Assembly (NCBI GenBank): GCA_021158805.1
Contig: JAGGTZ010000116.1
Coordinates: 1-27,817, forward strand
From: Thermoproteota archaeon
Lineage (GTDB): Archaea > Korarchaeota > Korarchaeia > Korarchaeales > Korarchaeaceae
Direction of reading: 5' to 3'
DNA length: 27,817 bases
In this document: positions 6,956-13,887 of the stretch, piece by piece
Layout of the letters: each line of letters starts with the position of its first letter
Numbering within the stretch: the stretch's first letter is position 1
Notes under the pieces: model-generated
Databases searched by the model: none
What the model saw: only the letters and a program-made list of their open reading frames with translations
Told to the model about the DNA's origin: nothing
Made by a program: the position numbers and the translations under genes

Positions 6956-8059
6956 TCAGATACTAATTCCTAGATGTTCATCTAACTTTTCTCTTAGGTA
7001 TTCTACGAATAGCTCCTTCAATTTCTTAGCTGAGGGACTCATTGCCTTGAATATCTCTATCTCTGCCTTCTTCTTTTTCTCAAGGAACCATCTATTCTCC
7101 TTCTGCCAGAACTCTGCCTGTAGATTCGGAAGATAGAGGTTATCTTGTGCGGCTTTAAGATCTGCAGGAGTCAGGGGCTCTAGTGCAAATTGGTAGTCCT
7201 TAAAGAAACCATTCTCCACGTCATCCGTCAGTATGCCGATGAATCTGGCTTCAGGTGATGCTAGATGTGGTATATGAGCCGAGTTAATGCTGTTGTATAT
7301 AACAGTTGCAGCTATCCTGAGAGACCACGGAGATAGGTCGGTAAGAATTGCAATGGGAACTCCCTCATCAGAGAGCATTCTCAGGAACCTCCTCATACTC
7401 CTAGAAGCCTGACCCTGCAGAATTGCTATCGCTATCTTGTATTCCTCGGGTATACCAAGTTCAATCATATTCTTGGCAGGACCTACCTTCTCTATTGCTA
7501 TTACAGCCTTAACCCCTATCCTCTTGAACTTTATATTCTCGGGCCTAGGAGGGACAGAATAACCCATCTCTCCAACCTGATCTGCTCTAAGGACTCTCCC
7601 AGACCTATCAATGAGTTCAATGTCTCCATAGATCCAACCTCTTGGATCACTAGTTATGGAAAATGCCTCTCTTGGCATCCCTAGGATAAGCTCCATCAGG
7701 ACTATTCTCGAATCTGTCTCTCTCTGATCCTGTGGGAATAGAGTCCCTTTTAGTCTCTCTACTTTATGAACATAGTAGAAGTCCCTCTTCGTCATAGTTA
7801 ACCCGCTTTCTAGGTGATCTAGCGCCCTACTCAGTCCATAGAGAACCCCTGCTAAGGTCTTGAGACTCTTTACTCTCGATCCTCTTATTTTGCTGTAATT
7901 CTTAGGGTCGAACGTGTAACCTACTTCCTCATCAAATGCTATATTGCTCTGCGTATTAGGAGGGTACTCTATCTCTGGAAAATCTCCCCTCTTTATATGA
8001 TCGGCTATATTTCTCGCTATCTCAAGAGCTTTCCTCTTCACCTCCGTTATCTCCTCCAT
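6956..8059 (-). CDS. top6A: DNA topoisomerase VI subunit A (Spo11-like)
   Basis: DNA-cleaving subunit of the A2B2 type IIB topoisomerase, which relaxes and decatenates DNA using ATP. The start is ATG 8059, because AGGTGA (8065-8070) lies five bases upstream; GTG 8068 is the alternative. The 367-aa protein has the winged-helix catalytic motif TMTKRDFYYV, with the nucleophilic Tyr at 96 (or 95), and a Toprim domain with Glu190 in VIAIEKVG and Asp241 in ILTDLSPW. The Toprim DxD motif is altered here to D-L-S, so the second Asp is Ser243. The later AHIPHLASPEARFIGI segment fits the family. It overlaps top6B by 38 bases, as expected for an equimolar complex, and is the last gene of the operon. Confidence 0.96.
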   Translation of the reverse strand: MEEITEVKRKALEIARNIADHIKRGDFPEIEYPPNTQSNIAFDEEVGYTFDPKNYSKIRGSRVKSLKTLAGVLYGLSRALDHLESGLTMTKRDFYYVHKVERLKGTLFPQDQRETDSRIVLMELILGMPREAFSITSDPRGWIYGDIELIDRSGRVLRADQVGEMGYSVPPRPENIKFKRIGVKAVIAIEKVGPAKNMIELGIPEEYKIAIAILQGQASRSMRRFLRMLSDEGVPIAILTDLSPWSLRIAATVIYNSINSAHIPHLASPEARFIGILTDDVENGFFKDYQFALEPLTPADLKAAQDNLYLPNLQAEFWQKENRWFLEKKKKAEIEIFKAMSPSAKKLKELFVEYLREKLDEHLGISI

Positions 8060-9587
8060 ATTCCTCACCTATATCTACCCTCAACCTATGGAGTAAGTTC
8101 TCAACAGGCGGTCTTTCGCCAAGCAGCTCCTCTAAGGTCTCGGCTATTATTTGATAATACATCTTGAAGAGCTCGTATCTTCTCTTTAACAATTCCTTCC
8201 TTCTCTTCCTACTTAGAAAGAGCCTTAGATCTCTTGCACAGATCCTTAGTCCCAGCTCGATTTCCCTAGCAACCTCAGGAACGTTTGCTATGAATTCCTT
8301 TCCAACAGTCTTAAACGGTACCTTGGTAGAGACTATATGAACAAAGAAGACAATTGGCTCATCCTCAGGGCTTTTGATCCCATAGTTACTCCAGTCGATC
8401 CTCTTAATTATATGATAGGACACGTCACTAGATACATCGTAGAGCAATGGAATCCTATTGGCATATCTATAGAGCTGTATCTCCCCTGTTGCTCTGATCT
8501 GCCCCCCATATGCTATGGCAGTCTCTACGATGAAGGGATGAGCCTCATAAACAGAAGGCGGCCTTTGTACTGCCTTGACGAACTCGGGCTGAAGTTCTTT
8601 TCTAATACCAGATTCAAATAGATCGGCTCCTAATGGGGAAAGGACGCTAGGATCGGGAGGAAGGAACTTCGTATATGTCTTTAATGCATGGAAGAGAGAA
8701 GATATCTCCTCTTTGGTAAGCTTAGATGGATTCTTATCTGGGGGTAATCCGGCCAGCTTTAGGACCTCTTTGGCAGTCCTTTCGCCTACTCTCTGAAAAT
8801 GCCTAACTAGAAAGGACTTCAAAGTTCGTGTATTAGTAGACTCAATTAATCTCTGAAGAAGCTCTAGGTCGACACCCTTGGGGTGGAATAATGACTCCTT
8901 AGGCCTCTCTGGCATGGCATCTGTACTTCTAGGAAATACGTACAGGTTCCTCTCAGGATCTAAAAAAGAGATATCAGCGTATGGAACCACTATAGCCGTC
9001 TGATGGAGGTATTCTACTATCTTTTTCTTGGCCCTTGGATAATTCCCCTCAAAATATGATTCAACGATCGTAAACGAACTCCTAGAAATTCCCTTGAGTA
9101 TTTTTCTGTCGAGGACGACGGGTTCATTCCTCTTGATATCTATATTCATAGTTATCTCGTAGACTGGCTCCCTTAACCTAGCTGAGATTACCTTAAATGG
9201 CATGCTTGTGGTAATCTGGCCATAAAGGAGGGCCATTGTTCCTCCTAAGCCGAAGGTACCTCTGCTCTGGACTAACCTATATTTTGAACTCACAAAGACC
9301 CTTCCGAAGGCTCTTGGTATCTCTTCTGGCCCTAAACCGACACCATTATCAGCTACCACTATCTTATACCACGGTAATGAACCAACTTTTTTCCCTCTAA
9401 ACTCCTTTAGAATGATTTCTACCTTGGGAGGCCTCTCGGCAATTTCGGCGGCGTCAAGAGCATTTTCTACAAGCTCCCTAACTATTGTGTAGGTGGCTCT
9501 GACCGGGTTGTCAAACCCCGCGAGGGATTTATTCCTATAGAAGAAATCAGCTGCGCTTATCTCTTCCAATTCTACTTTATCCGACAT
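8022..9587 (-). CDS. top6B: DNA topoisomerase VI subunit B
   Basis: ATPase subunit of topoisomerase VI; ATP binding dimerises it and drives strand passage. The 521-aa protein begins with a GHKL ATPase domain: N-box RELVENALDA (E38, N42, D45), DNGVG (80-84) and glycine lid SRGTFGLGGT (108-117). A helix-two-turns-helix part (GERTAKEVLKLAGLPP) follows, then the transducer domain with NRIPLLYDVSSDVSYHI and the conserved basic STKVPFKTVGKEFIA. The tail is acidic and glycine-rich. GGGGGAT lies upstream of ATG 9587, ten bases after the KH gene. The order aIF1A-Rio1-KH-Top6B-Top6A recurs in other archaea. Confidence 0.97.
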   Translation of the reverse strand: MSDKVELEEISAADFFYRNKSLAGFDNPVRATYTIVRELVENALDAAEIAERPPKVEIILKEFRGKKVGSLPWYKIVVADNGVGLGPEEIPRAFGRVFVSSKYRLVQSRGTFGLGGTMALLYGQITTSMPFKVISARLREPVYEITMNIDIKRNEPVVLDRKILKGISRSSFTIVESYFEGNYPRAKKKIVEYLHQTAIVVPYADISFLDPERNLYVFPRSTDAMPERPKESLFHPKGVDLELLQRLIESTNTRTLKSFLVRHFQRVGERTAKEVLKLAGLPPDKNPSKLTKEEISSLFHALKTYTKFLPPDPSVLSPLGADLFESGIRKELQPEFVKAVQRPPSVYEAHPFIVETAIAYGGQIRATGEIQLYRYANRIPLLYDVSSDVSYHIIKRIDWSNYGIKSPEDEPIVFFVHIVSTKVPFKTVGKEFIANVPEVAREIELGLRICARDLRLFLSRKRRKELLKRRYELFKMYYQIIAETLEELLGERPPVENLLHRLRVDIGEEYGGDNGGEEESS

Positions 9588-9597
9588 TAATATCCCC

Positions 9598-10185
9598 CTA
9601 ATCGCCCTCCTCTCTCAAAGTTTTTCTCAAGAGGCTTTCATCTGTAAGGGCTCTCCTGCTCATCTGAGAGATCTTCTTTTCCATTAATCTATAAGCTGTA
9701 GAGTGCATTGATCCCTCTAACAAGGAAAAAATAGCTTCCCTCGCCGGCACGATATCATAGATCTTCCCTATGATTGAGACGGTATGGCCGTAAACAGATA
9801 TATCAGTATTAGTCCTCTGCTCTATGTAAGCTCTCGCCTTTCCTTTCTCCCCAATAAGCCTTCCCCTCATTCTCTTTAGCTGGTTCTTTCTTGAACCAAC
9901 GAACCTCCTTATATCTATCACTTCGAGGACATAGTCATCATTAAGCAGTTTAAGAGCTATTTCGGGGTTAAACCCTCTCCCTATTGCCCTTATCACAGAT
10001 TCCAATTTATGAGGTAGGAGAGGATCTTCTGGGAGTTGGGCAAACCTAATAATAACTTCTCCTGTTGTACTATCAACTAATATCTCTGCTCCAGTCATCT
10101 CCTCGAGCATGCTCTTTGTAGATCCCTTTTTACCTATCAGAACCCCTATCCTCTCCTTAGGGATCCTGACTCTTATCTCCTGCAA
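9598..10185 (-). CDS. KH-domain RNA-binding protein, Dim2/Pno1-like
   Basis: Archaeal relative of eukaryotic Pno1/Dim2, which binds the 3' region of pre-16S/18S rRNA and works with Rio kinases and Nob1 in small-subunit maturation. The 195-aa protein has two KH modules with GxxG loops, IGKKG (17-21) and IGEKG (111-115). The second is followed by KARAYIEQRTNTDISVYG, as in the family. The start is TTG 10185, with GGTGG at 10193-10197 upstream. It lies 14 bases after rio1, in keeping with a joint role in ribosome assembly. Confidence 0.92.
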   Translation of the reverse strand: MQEIRVRIPKERIGVLIGKKGSTKSMLEEMTGAEILVDSTTGEVIIRFAQLPEDPLLPHKLESVIRAIGRGFNPEIALKLLNDDYVLEVIDIRRFVGSRKNQLKRMRGRLIGEKGKARAYIEQRTNTDISVYGHTVSIIGKIYDIVPAREAIFSLLEGSMHSTAYRLMEKKISQMSRRALTDESLLRKTLREEGD

Positions 10186-10199
10186 GGCTATCCACCTAC

Positions 10200-10994
10200 T
10201 TAGACTTCCTTAACCTTTGCCAGATCTTCAGCGAGCTTATATGGGTCAGGTACCTCTATCCGGTATCTCTTTTTAAAGAATGAGGTTATCCTTTCCAAAT
10301 CCCTTAACAGAAATGAGAATGAAAGTGGATGTGCTGTAACTACAGCTTGAGAAACATCAATTATCCAGTGCTTACTTCTCCATACCATTACATTATATTC
10401 ACTTAAGTCTCCATGTACTAGGTCTCCATCAACATATGCCTTCCTTATATCGTTTAGGATTGCGTCTAGAAATTGTCTTGGATTCTCGAGGTCCACAACC
10501 TCCTTAAGCAAGGGAGCAGGAACTCCCTCCTCACCTATGAACTGCATAACCAGTATATTCCCTGTTACATCTATGGGCCTAGGGACATTGACTTCAACAT
10601 CTCTCAGTCTCTTCAAGTTCCTAAATTCTTTTTTGGCCCAGAGTGGTATGATCTTATCCCTATCTCTAACTGGAGGGAACCGATGGTCTCCTATAATGTA
10701 ATCCAGATACTTCTTGAAGTTAGCGGTATATATCCTGTATATCTTTATAGCTAGTTCGCCTTCAGGCCCCCTTCCTGCTAAGACAAGAGACTCCTTGCCA
10801 GCACTGATCACCCAGGTCAGGTCCTCTAAAACTCCCTTATTGAATAGCTTTAGTAAGGATCTCACAGTCCTATTATCAAAAGCTAATTGTCTAACTTTAT
10901 AGTACTCCTCATCCTTTATCCTCTTTTCTTTCTCTCTATCTCTTTCTAGAAGTCTCTCTATTTGCTCCTCAATCTTCTCGAACTTATCTGGCAA
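10200..10994 (-). CDS. rio1: RIO-type protein kinase Rio1
   Basis: Atypical serine kinase/ATPase of late small-subunit biogenesis. The open frame extends upstream to 11075, but that part overlaps aIF1A. The start is placed at TTG 10994, with GAGAGGTG six bases upstream, giving 264 aa, close to archaeal Rio1. Motifs: P-loop SAGKESLV (64-71), ATP-anchoring Lys84 in AIKIYR, catalytic loop HGDLSEYN (194-201; D196, N201) and metal-binding D213 in IIDVSQ. The GK-ES form of the P-loop points to Rio1 rather than Rio2, and no winged helix is visible. Flanked by aIF1A and the KH protein. Confidence 0.94.
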   Translation of the reverse strand: MPDKFEKIEEQIERLLERDREKEKRIKDEEYYKVRQLAFDNRTVRSLLKLFNKGVLEDLTWVISAGKESLVLAGRGPEGELAIKIYRIYTANFKKYLDYIIGDHRFPPVRDRDKIIPLWAKKEFRNLKRLRDVEVNVPRPIDVTGNILVMQFIGEEGVPAPLLKEVVDLENPRQFLDAILNDIRKAYVDGDLVHGDLSEYNVMVWRSKHWIIDVSQAVVTAHPLSFSFLLRDLERITSFFKKRYRIEVPDPYKLAEDLAKVKEV

Positions 10995-11017
10995 GAATAC
11001 ACCTCTCTTTGATCCTA

Positions 11018-11371
11018 CTAGCCTTCTTTGTAAACAGCCCAATCCTCGGGTATGTAGCTCTTCTCTACAAGCCAAAGGACCTGTTGATGTCTATACCTAA
11101 CAACTATATCTCCTCTATCCTTCTTGAACGGCCAGATAGAGACAAGCACTATATCTCCTCTCTTTATCCAGGACCTTCTACCTCTAAGTTTTCCTCTCAC
11201 CCGACAAACTCGTATAGCCCCATCTGAGCACTCTACCCTAAAATGACCCTTACCTAACGGCTCTAGCACTCGACCAAAGACTTCTAACTCCTCCTCAGCA
11301 GGGAGAAGCTCCTCCATCTCAGCATCAAGAGATCTCTCAATGTCCTCCCCCTTTCTCTTTTTCTTCGGCAA
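11018..11371 (-). CDS. eif1A: Translation initiation factor aIF1A
   Basis: Binds the ribosomal A site and helps mRNA and initiator tRNA binding on the small subunit. The 117-aa protein has a basic N-terminal tail (MPKKKRKG), an acidic stretch, and the OB fold with the family pattern VLEPLGKGHFRVECSDG, CRVRGKLRGRRSWIKRGDIV and DIVVRYRHQQV. The start is TTG 11371, with GGGGTGG at 11376-11382 just upstream. It begins 11 bases after aIF2-beta. Confidence 0.96.
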   Translation of the reverse strand: MPKKKRKGEDIERSLDAEMEELLPAEEELEVFGRVLEPLGKGHFRVECSDGAIRVCRVRGKLRGRRSWIKRGDIVLVSIWPFKKDRGDIVVRYRHQQVLWLVEKSYIPEDWAVYKEG

Positions 11372-11382
11372 TTAACCACCCC

Positions 11383-11805
11383 TCATATCTTGGGTATTGG
11401 AGTTTCAGCACCACAGGCCATGCATCTTAGGATCCATGCTCTCCTTACTTTCACTATTACCGTATCAGGTCTTCCACAGTGTGGACATATAACATAGGTC
11501 CTTATGAACCTGTCGAGTCTATTCTCCACCTGTCTAGGGTCTATCCTCCTCGATAGTATAAGTTTTCTCTCATCTTCAGTGAGAAAGTACGGAGACCCCA
11601 ATTCCTTAGATAGATATCTAGCTATAAGCTTAGGATCTCTGTTCAGGGAATTGGCAATTTCCTTGAAATTAACCACATGGGTCTGCCTACCTTCTATGGC
11701 AATTATGGGTTTAGGGGGAGTAAACCTCTCACCACTCACTATAGTCATGGGGAGCTGCTCTCTAGCCTCCCTCAACATCTCTAGGTACTCTTCTCTAGTT
11801 GACAT
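11383..11805 (-). CDS. eif2b: Translation initiation factor aIF2 subunit beta
   Basis: Part of heterotrimeric aIF2, which delivers initiator Met-tRNA to the small subunit. The 140-aa protein shows the family order: N-terminal helix that contacts the gamma subunit (EEYLEMLREAREQL), central domain with THVVNFKEIANSLNRDPKLI and YLSKELGSPYFL, and a C-terminal zinc ribbon CPHC...CMAC. GGGTGAG precedes ATG 11805, which lies four bases after the OB-fold gene. Confidence 0.97.
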   Translation of the reverse strand: MSTREEYLEMLREAREQLPMTIVSGERFTPPKPIIAIEGRQTHVVNFKEIANSLNRDPKLIARYLSKELGSPYFLTEDERKLILSRRIDPRQVENRLDRFIRTYVICPHCGRPDTVIVKVRRAWILRCMACGAETPIPKI

Positions 11806-11809
11806 GCTC

Positions 11810-12454
11810 TCACCCTATCTTTAACCTATATACGTATTTACTGCCTTCCTTGTATATTAAACCTAGTTCCCTTAATCCATCCAACTTGTCAAGAACGTCA
11901 TTAAGCTCCCAACCTAATAGATCCGAGATTTCCTCAGGAGAAAGTGGACCAACTTCCTTTAACAATTTTATTATCGTTTTGTCAATAGGATAATCTTCCT
12001 TCTTGGCTGATGGAGGGAATCTAAATCTTAACATCCTCCTAAGAATCTCCAATTCCCTCAATAATATCAGGTTTGGATCACTAACCTTCTCGACTATCAT
12101 TGGATACAGATACACGGTATCCCGCCAACTCCTTATGCGTCCTATCACATCTAGAATCGTACCAATCTCAAATAGATATCCCGTTTCTGGGTCAAATAGC
12201 CTCGATACATCTTCCTCCCATGCCTTAAGCTGTATACTTCCTGTACCGTCATGTATTTCTAGCCTAGCGAAGGAACCATCATCGCTTATCCAAGAACTTA
12301 TTACAATACCCATGACCCTTGCTTTTGATACACTTCCCCATGGAAATCTGAAATATCTTACGTGGTTTACGGAAATTTCCTCGAACTCACCCTCGTATAT
12401 TTCCTTGATTCTCACCTTATAGGCCGGCTCTGGGACATTACTGACTCCGCACAT
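11810..12454 (-). CDS. OB-fold protein with C-terminal winged helix (RPA32/Stn1-like)
   Basis: A 214-aa protein, probably single-stranded nucleic acid binding. Residues of about 40-110 form an OB fold of the tRNA_anti/RPA type (ARVMGIVISSW, FARLEIHDGTGSIQLKAWE, IGTILDVIGRIRSWRDTVYL). The last 60 or so residues (LLKEVGPLSPEEISDLLG, LDGLRELGLIYKEG) form a winged helix, the architecture of RPA2/Stn1. It heads the operon with aIF2-beta, aIF1A, Rio1 and Top6, so a replication or repair role is likely but not proven. Start: ATG 12454, close to the expected transcription start from the TATA element at 12481-12488 (leaderless). TTG 12463 is a possible alternative, though it lies only two bases after GGTGAT. 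Confidence 0.78.
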   Translation of the reverse strand: MCGVSNVPEPAYKVRIKEIYEGEFEEISVNHVRYFRFPWGSVSKARVMGIVISSWISDDGSFARLEIHDGTGSIQLKAWEEDVSRLFDPETGYLFEIGTILDVIGRIRSWRDTVYLYPMIVEKVSDPNLILLRELEILRRMLRFRFPPSAKKEDYPIDKTIIKLLKEVGPLSPEEISDLLGWELNDVLDKLDGLRELGLIYKEGSKYVYRLKIG

Positions 12455-12480
12455 GTATACCAACTATCACCGCTAAATCT

Positions 12481-12488
12481 TATATATA
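12481..12488. promoter_or_regulatory. Symmetric TATA element between the OB-fold operon and tRNA-Ile
   Basis: TATATATA inside the near-palindrome CTTATATATAGG (12479-12490). On the plus strand its centre is about 29 bases before tRNA-Ile (12514). On the minus strand it is about 30 bases before ATG 12454 of the OB-fold gene. A single element placed this way could recruit TBP in either orientation for both divergent transcripts. Confidence 0.6.
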
Positions 12489-12513
12489 GGCACTACCCAT
12501 ATCGATATAGCCT

Positions 12514-12621
12514 GGGCCCGTGGCTCAGACTGGATAGAGCGCCCGCCTTATATGGCGGCTCCCGCTACAGGGGTCCCAGAGGATAAGCGGGAGGTCGGGG
12601 GTTCAAGTCCCCCCGGGCCCA
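12514..12621 (+). tRNA. tRNA-Ile (TAT) with a 33-nt intron
   Basis: Acceptor GGGCCCG/CGGGCCC, D stem GCTC/GAGC, anticodon stem CCCGC/GCGGG, T arm GGGGG-TTCAAGT-CCCCC, discriminator A, no encoded CCA. A 33-nt intron interrupts the anticodon loop (12553-12585 if cut at 37/38). ATA precedes both junctions, so any cut inside these repeats gives the same loop, CTTATAA, anticodon TAT (reads AUA). A relaxed bulge-helix-bulge supports this: helix CCTT/GAGG (12546-12549 with 12579-12582), an ATA bulge on each strand, and inner helix TGG/CCA. A cut after position 33 would instead give CTGATAA (anticodon GAT), but no comparable bulge-helix-bulge was found for that. Confidence 0.85.
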
Positions 12622-12845
12622 CTATCACCAACTTTTGTCCTGAGGAATAAGTATCTGAGTAGCCTATACCAGATAAATAAGAAAGAAATTAAGGTTAAGA
12701 AGCTCATTCCCACCTCCATAAGAGAGTAGAAAAATGATCCCTCCCTAGTAGACAAGATTAACACCTTTATTACTAAAAGAGACAGTAGTATGAGTGCCCA
12801 GCCAGATATAATGCTGAAAATTGCTAAGATGAGACCTCTATCCAT
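12603..12845 (-). CDS. Small two-helix membrane protein
   Basis: An 80-aa hydrophobic protein of unknown function. Two membrane segments are clear: about 5-31 (from LILAIFSIISGWALILLSLL) and about 41-68 (SLMEVGMSFLTLISFLFIWY), followed by a short basic/glycine-rich tail. It is a real gene candidate because AGGTGAT stands four bases before ATG 12845. That sequence contains the stop of the upstream transferase gene, so the two are translationally coupled. Its last codons run antisense into the T arm of tRNA-Ile. It may assist the lipid-linked sugar transferase; that rests on position only. Confidence 0.65.
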   Translation of the reverse strand: MDRGLILAIFSIISGWALILLSLLVIKVLILSTREGSFFYSLMEVGMSFLTLISFLFIWYRLLRYLFLRTKVGDSGPGGT

Positions 12846-12849
12846 TTAA

Positions 12850-13836
12850 TCACCTTGGTGTGAGTAGAAAGAACGTAAGACAAGATAAAATGCCAGAAAA
12901 CAGGGAGATTAGCGCTACCTCTATGACAATCTCGGGTTCCCTCTTTGGCTTAGACGATGTAAGGATGGCTATCATCGACATGGGTGCGGCCCTATCCGGA
13001 TTTGCACGAATCATGCCATCCTTAACTACTACTGGTCTCTTGGCTATCTCTCTCCTCTCGACGAGCCCTCCTACCGATACGATTAATGAGAATCCAGATA
13101 CGATAAAGGGGAGTAGTGAGATTGAGAAGAATGCCTCAGTATTTGATGAGGCAGATATTCCTGCTAGGGTTGCACCAATGAAGAGGGAATTAGAATCCCC
13201 GCCAAAGACCCTTGCAGGATACTTATTCCTTAGGTAGTATGGGAACAGAACTGATAGGAGAAGTACTAAGGAGATGAGGGCTTCATCCCTACCAGTCATG
13301 AGGATCACTGGGATCAATGGTATAGTGGCTCCAAAGACAGAAAGGGGAAGCATGCCATTCAGGGCATCCATCATATTAACGCTATTTGAGAAAACTGTGT
13401 ACATAGCCATTAGTAGGGGCCAATAGACGTAATACAATCTTGCTCTCCCTAATATTGGGAGTATTGGCCTAGGAATGAGCCCTCCGGTGGCCATCATTAC
13501 GAACGCTGGTAAAGTAAGCAGTAGGGGTTTACTCTTGGCCCCAAGTGGTGATATATCATCTAACAACCCAATCATAGAAGATATCCCGGACGAGGCGGCA
13601 ATCCCCATTAGCAGGATAGGGTCCTCGACTAAGGGAGCTAGTACAATAGTGGAGGCTATAAAAGCGAGGGAAACCGCCGGACCAACTGGCTCGGGGATTC
13701 TAGGTTTATCAGGCTTATGTACATCTTCGGATAGGTAATTTCTACTAATGAGCCTAGGTATTATCCTCCTATGGAAGATCTCGGAGAATAATAGACCCAA
13801 GATCGAAGCCAGAAGTACAATGACAGCTAAGTGCAT
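12850..13836 (-). CDS. Glycosyl-phosphate transferase, MraY/WecA/GPT family (paralogue 1)
   Basis: Polytopic membrane enzyme expected to transfer a sugar-1-phosphate from a UDP-sugar to a polyprenyl (dolichyl) phosphate, the first step of lipid-linked glycan synthesis. The start is ATG 13836, preceded by GTGAT; GTG 13845 is the alternative. The 328-aa protein has many hydrophobic helices and the family motifs: HKPDKPRIPEPVG (40-52), Mg-binding GLLDD (90-94), NSVNMMDALNG (151-161) and FGGDSNSLF (211-219). The conserved Asp in GGD is present. Divergent from paralogue 2 with a 51-bp gap, and followed by a coupled small membrane protein. The sugar substrate cannot be read from the sequence. Confidence 0.88.
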   Translation of the reverse strand: MHLAVIVLLASILGLLFSEIFHRRIIPRLISRNYLSEDVHKPDKPRIPEPVGPAVSLAFIASTIVLAPLVEDPILLMGIAASSGISSMIGLLDDISPLGAKSKPLLLTLPAFVMMATGGLIPRPILPILGRARLYYVYWPLLMAMYTVFSNSVNMMDALNGMLPLSVFGATIPLIPVILMTGRDEALISLVLLLSVLFPYYLRNKYPARVFGGDSNSLFIGATLAGISASSNTEAFFSISLLPFIVSGFSLIVSVGGLVERREIAKRPVVVKDGMIRANPDRAAPMSMIAILTSSKPKREPEIVIEVALISLFSGILSCLTFFLLTPR

Positions 13837-13887
13837 CTTTATCACATATTGCCAATAACTAAAGAATAAAAAAGAGGTCGAATTACC

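Noticed and set aside
10995..11075. N-terminal extension of Rio1
   Set aside because: It lies inside aIF1A and lacks Rio1 similarity. GAGAGGTG before TTG 10994 marks a better start.
12514..12621. tRNA-Ile read as the common GAT isoacceptor
   Set aside because: It would need a cut after position 33. I found no bulge-helix-bulge there comparable to the one that gives TAT, although it is not excluded.
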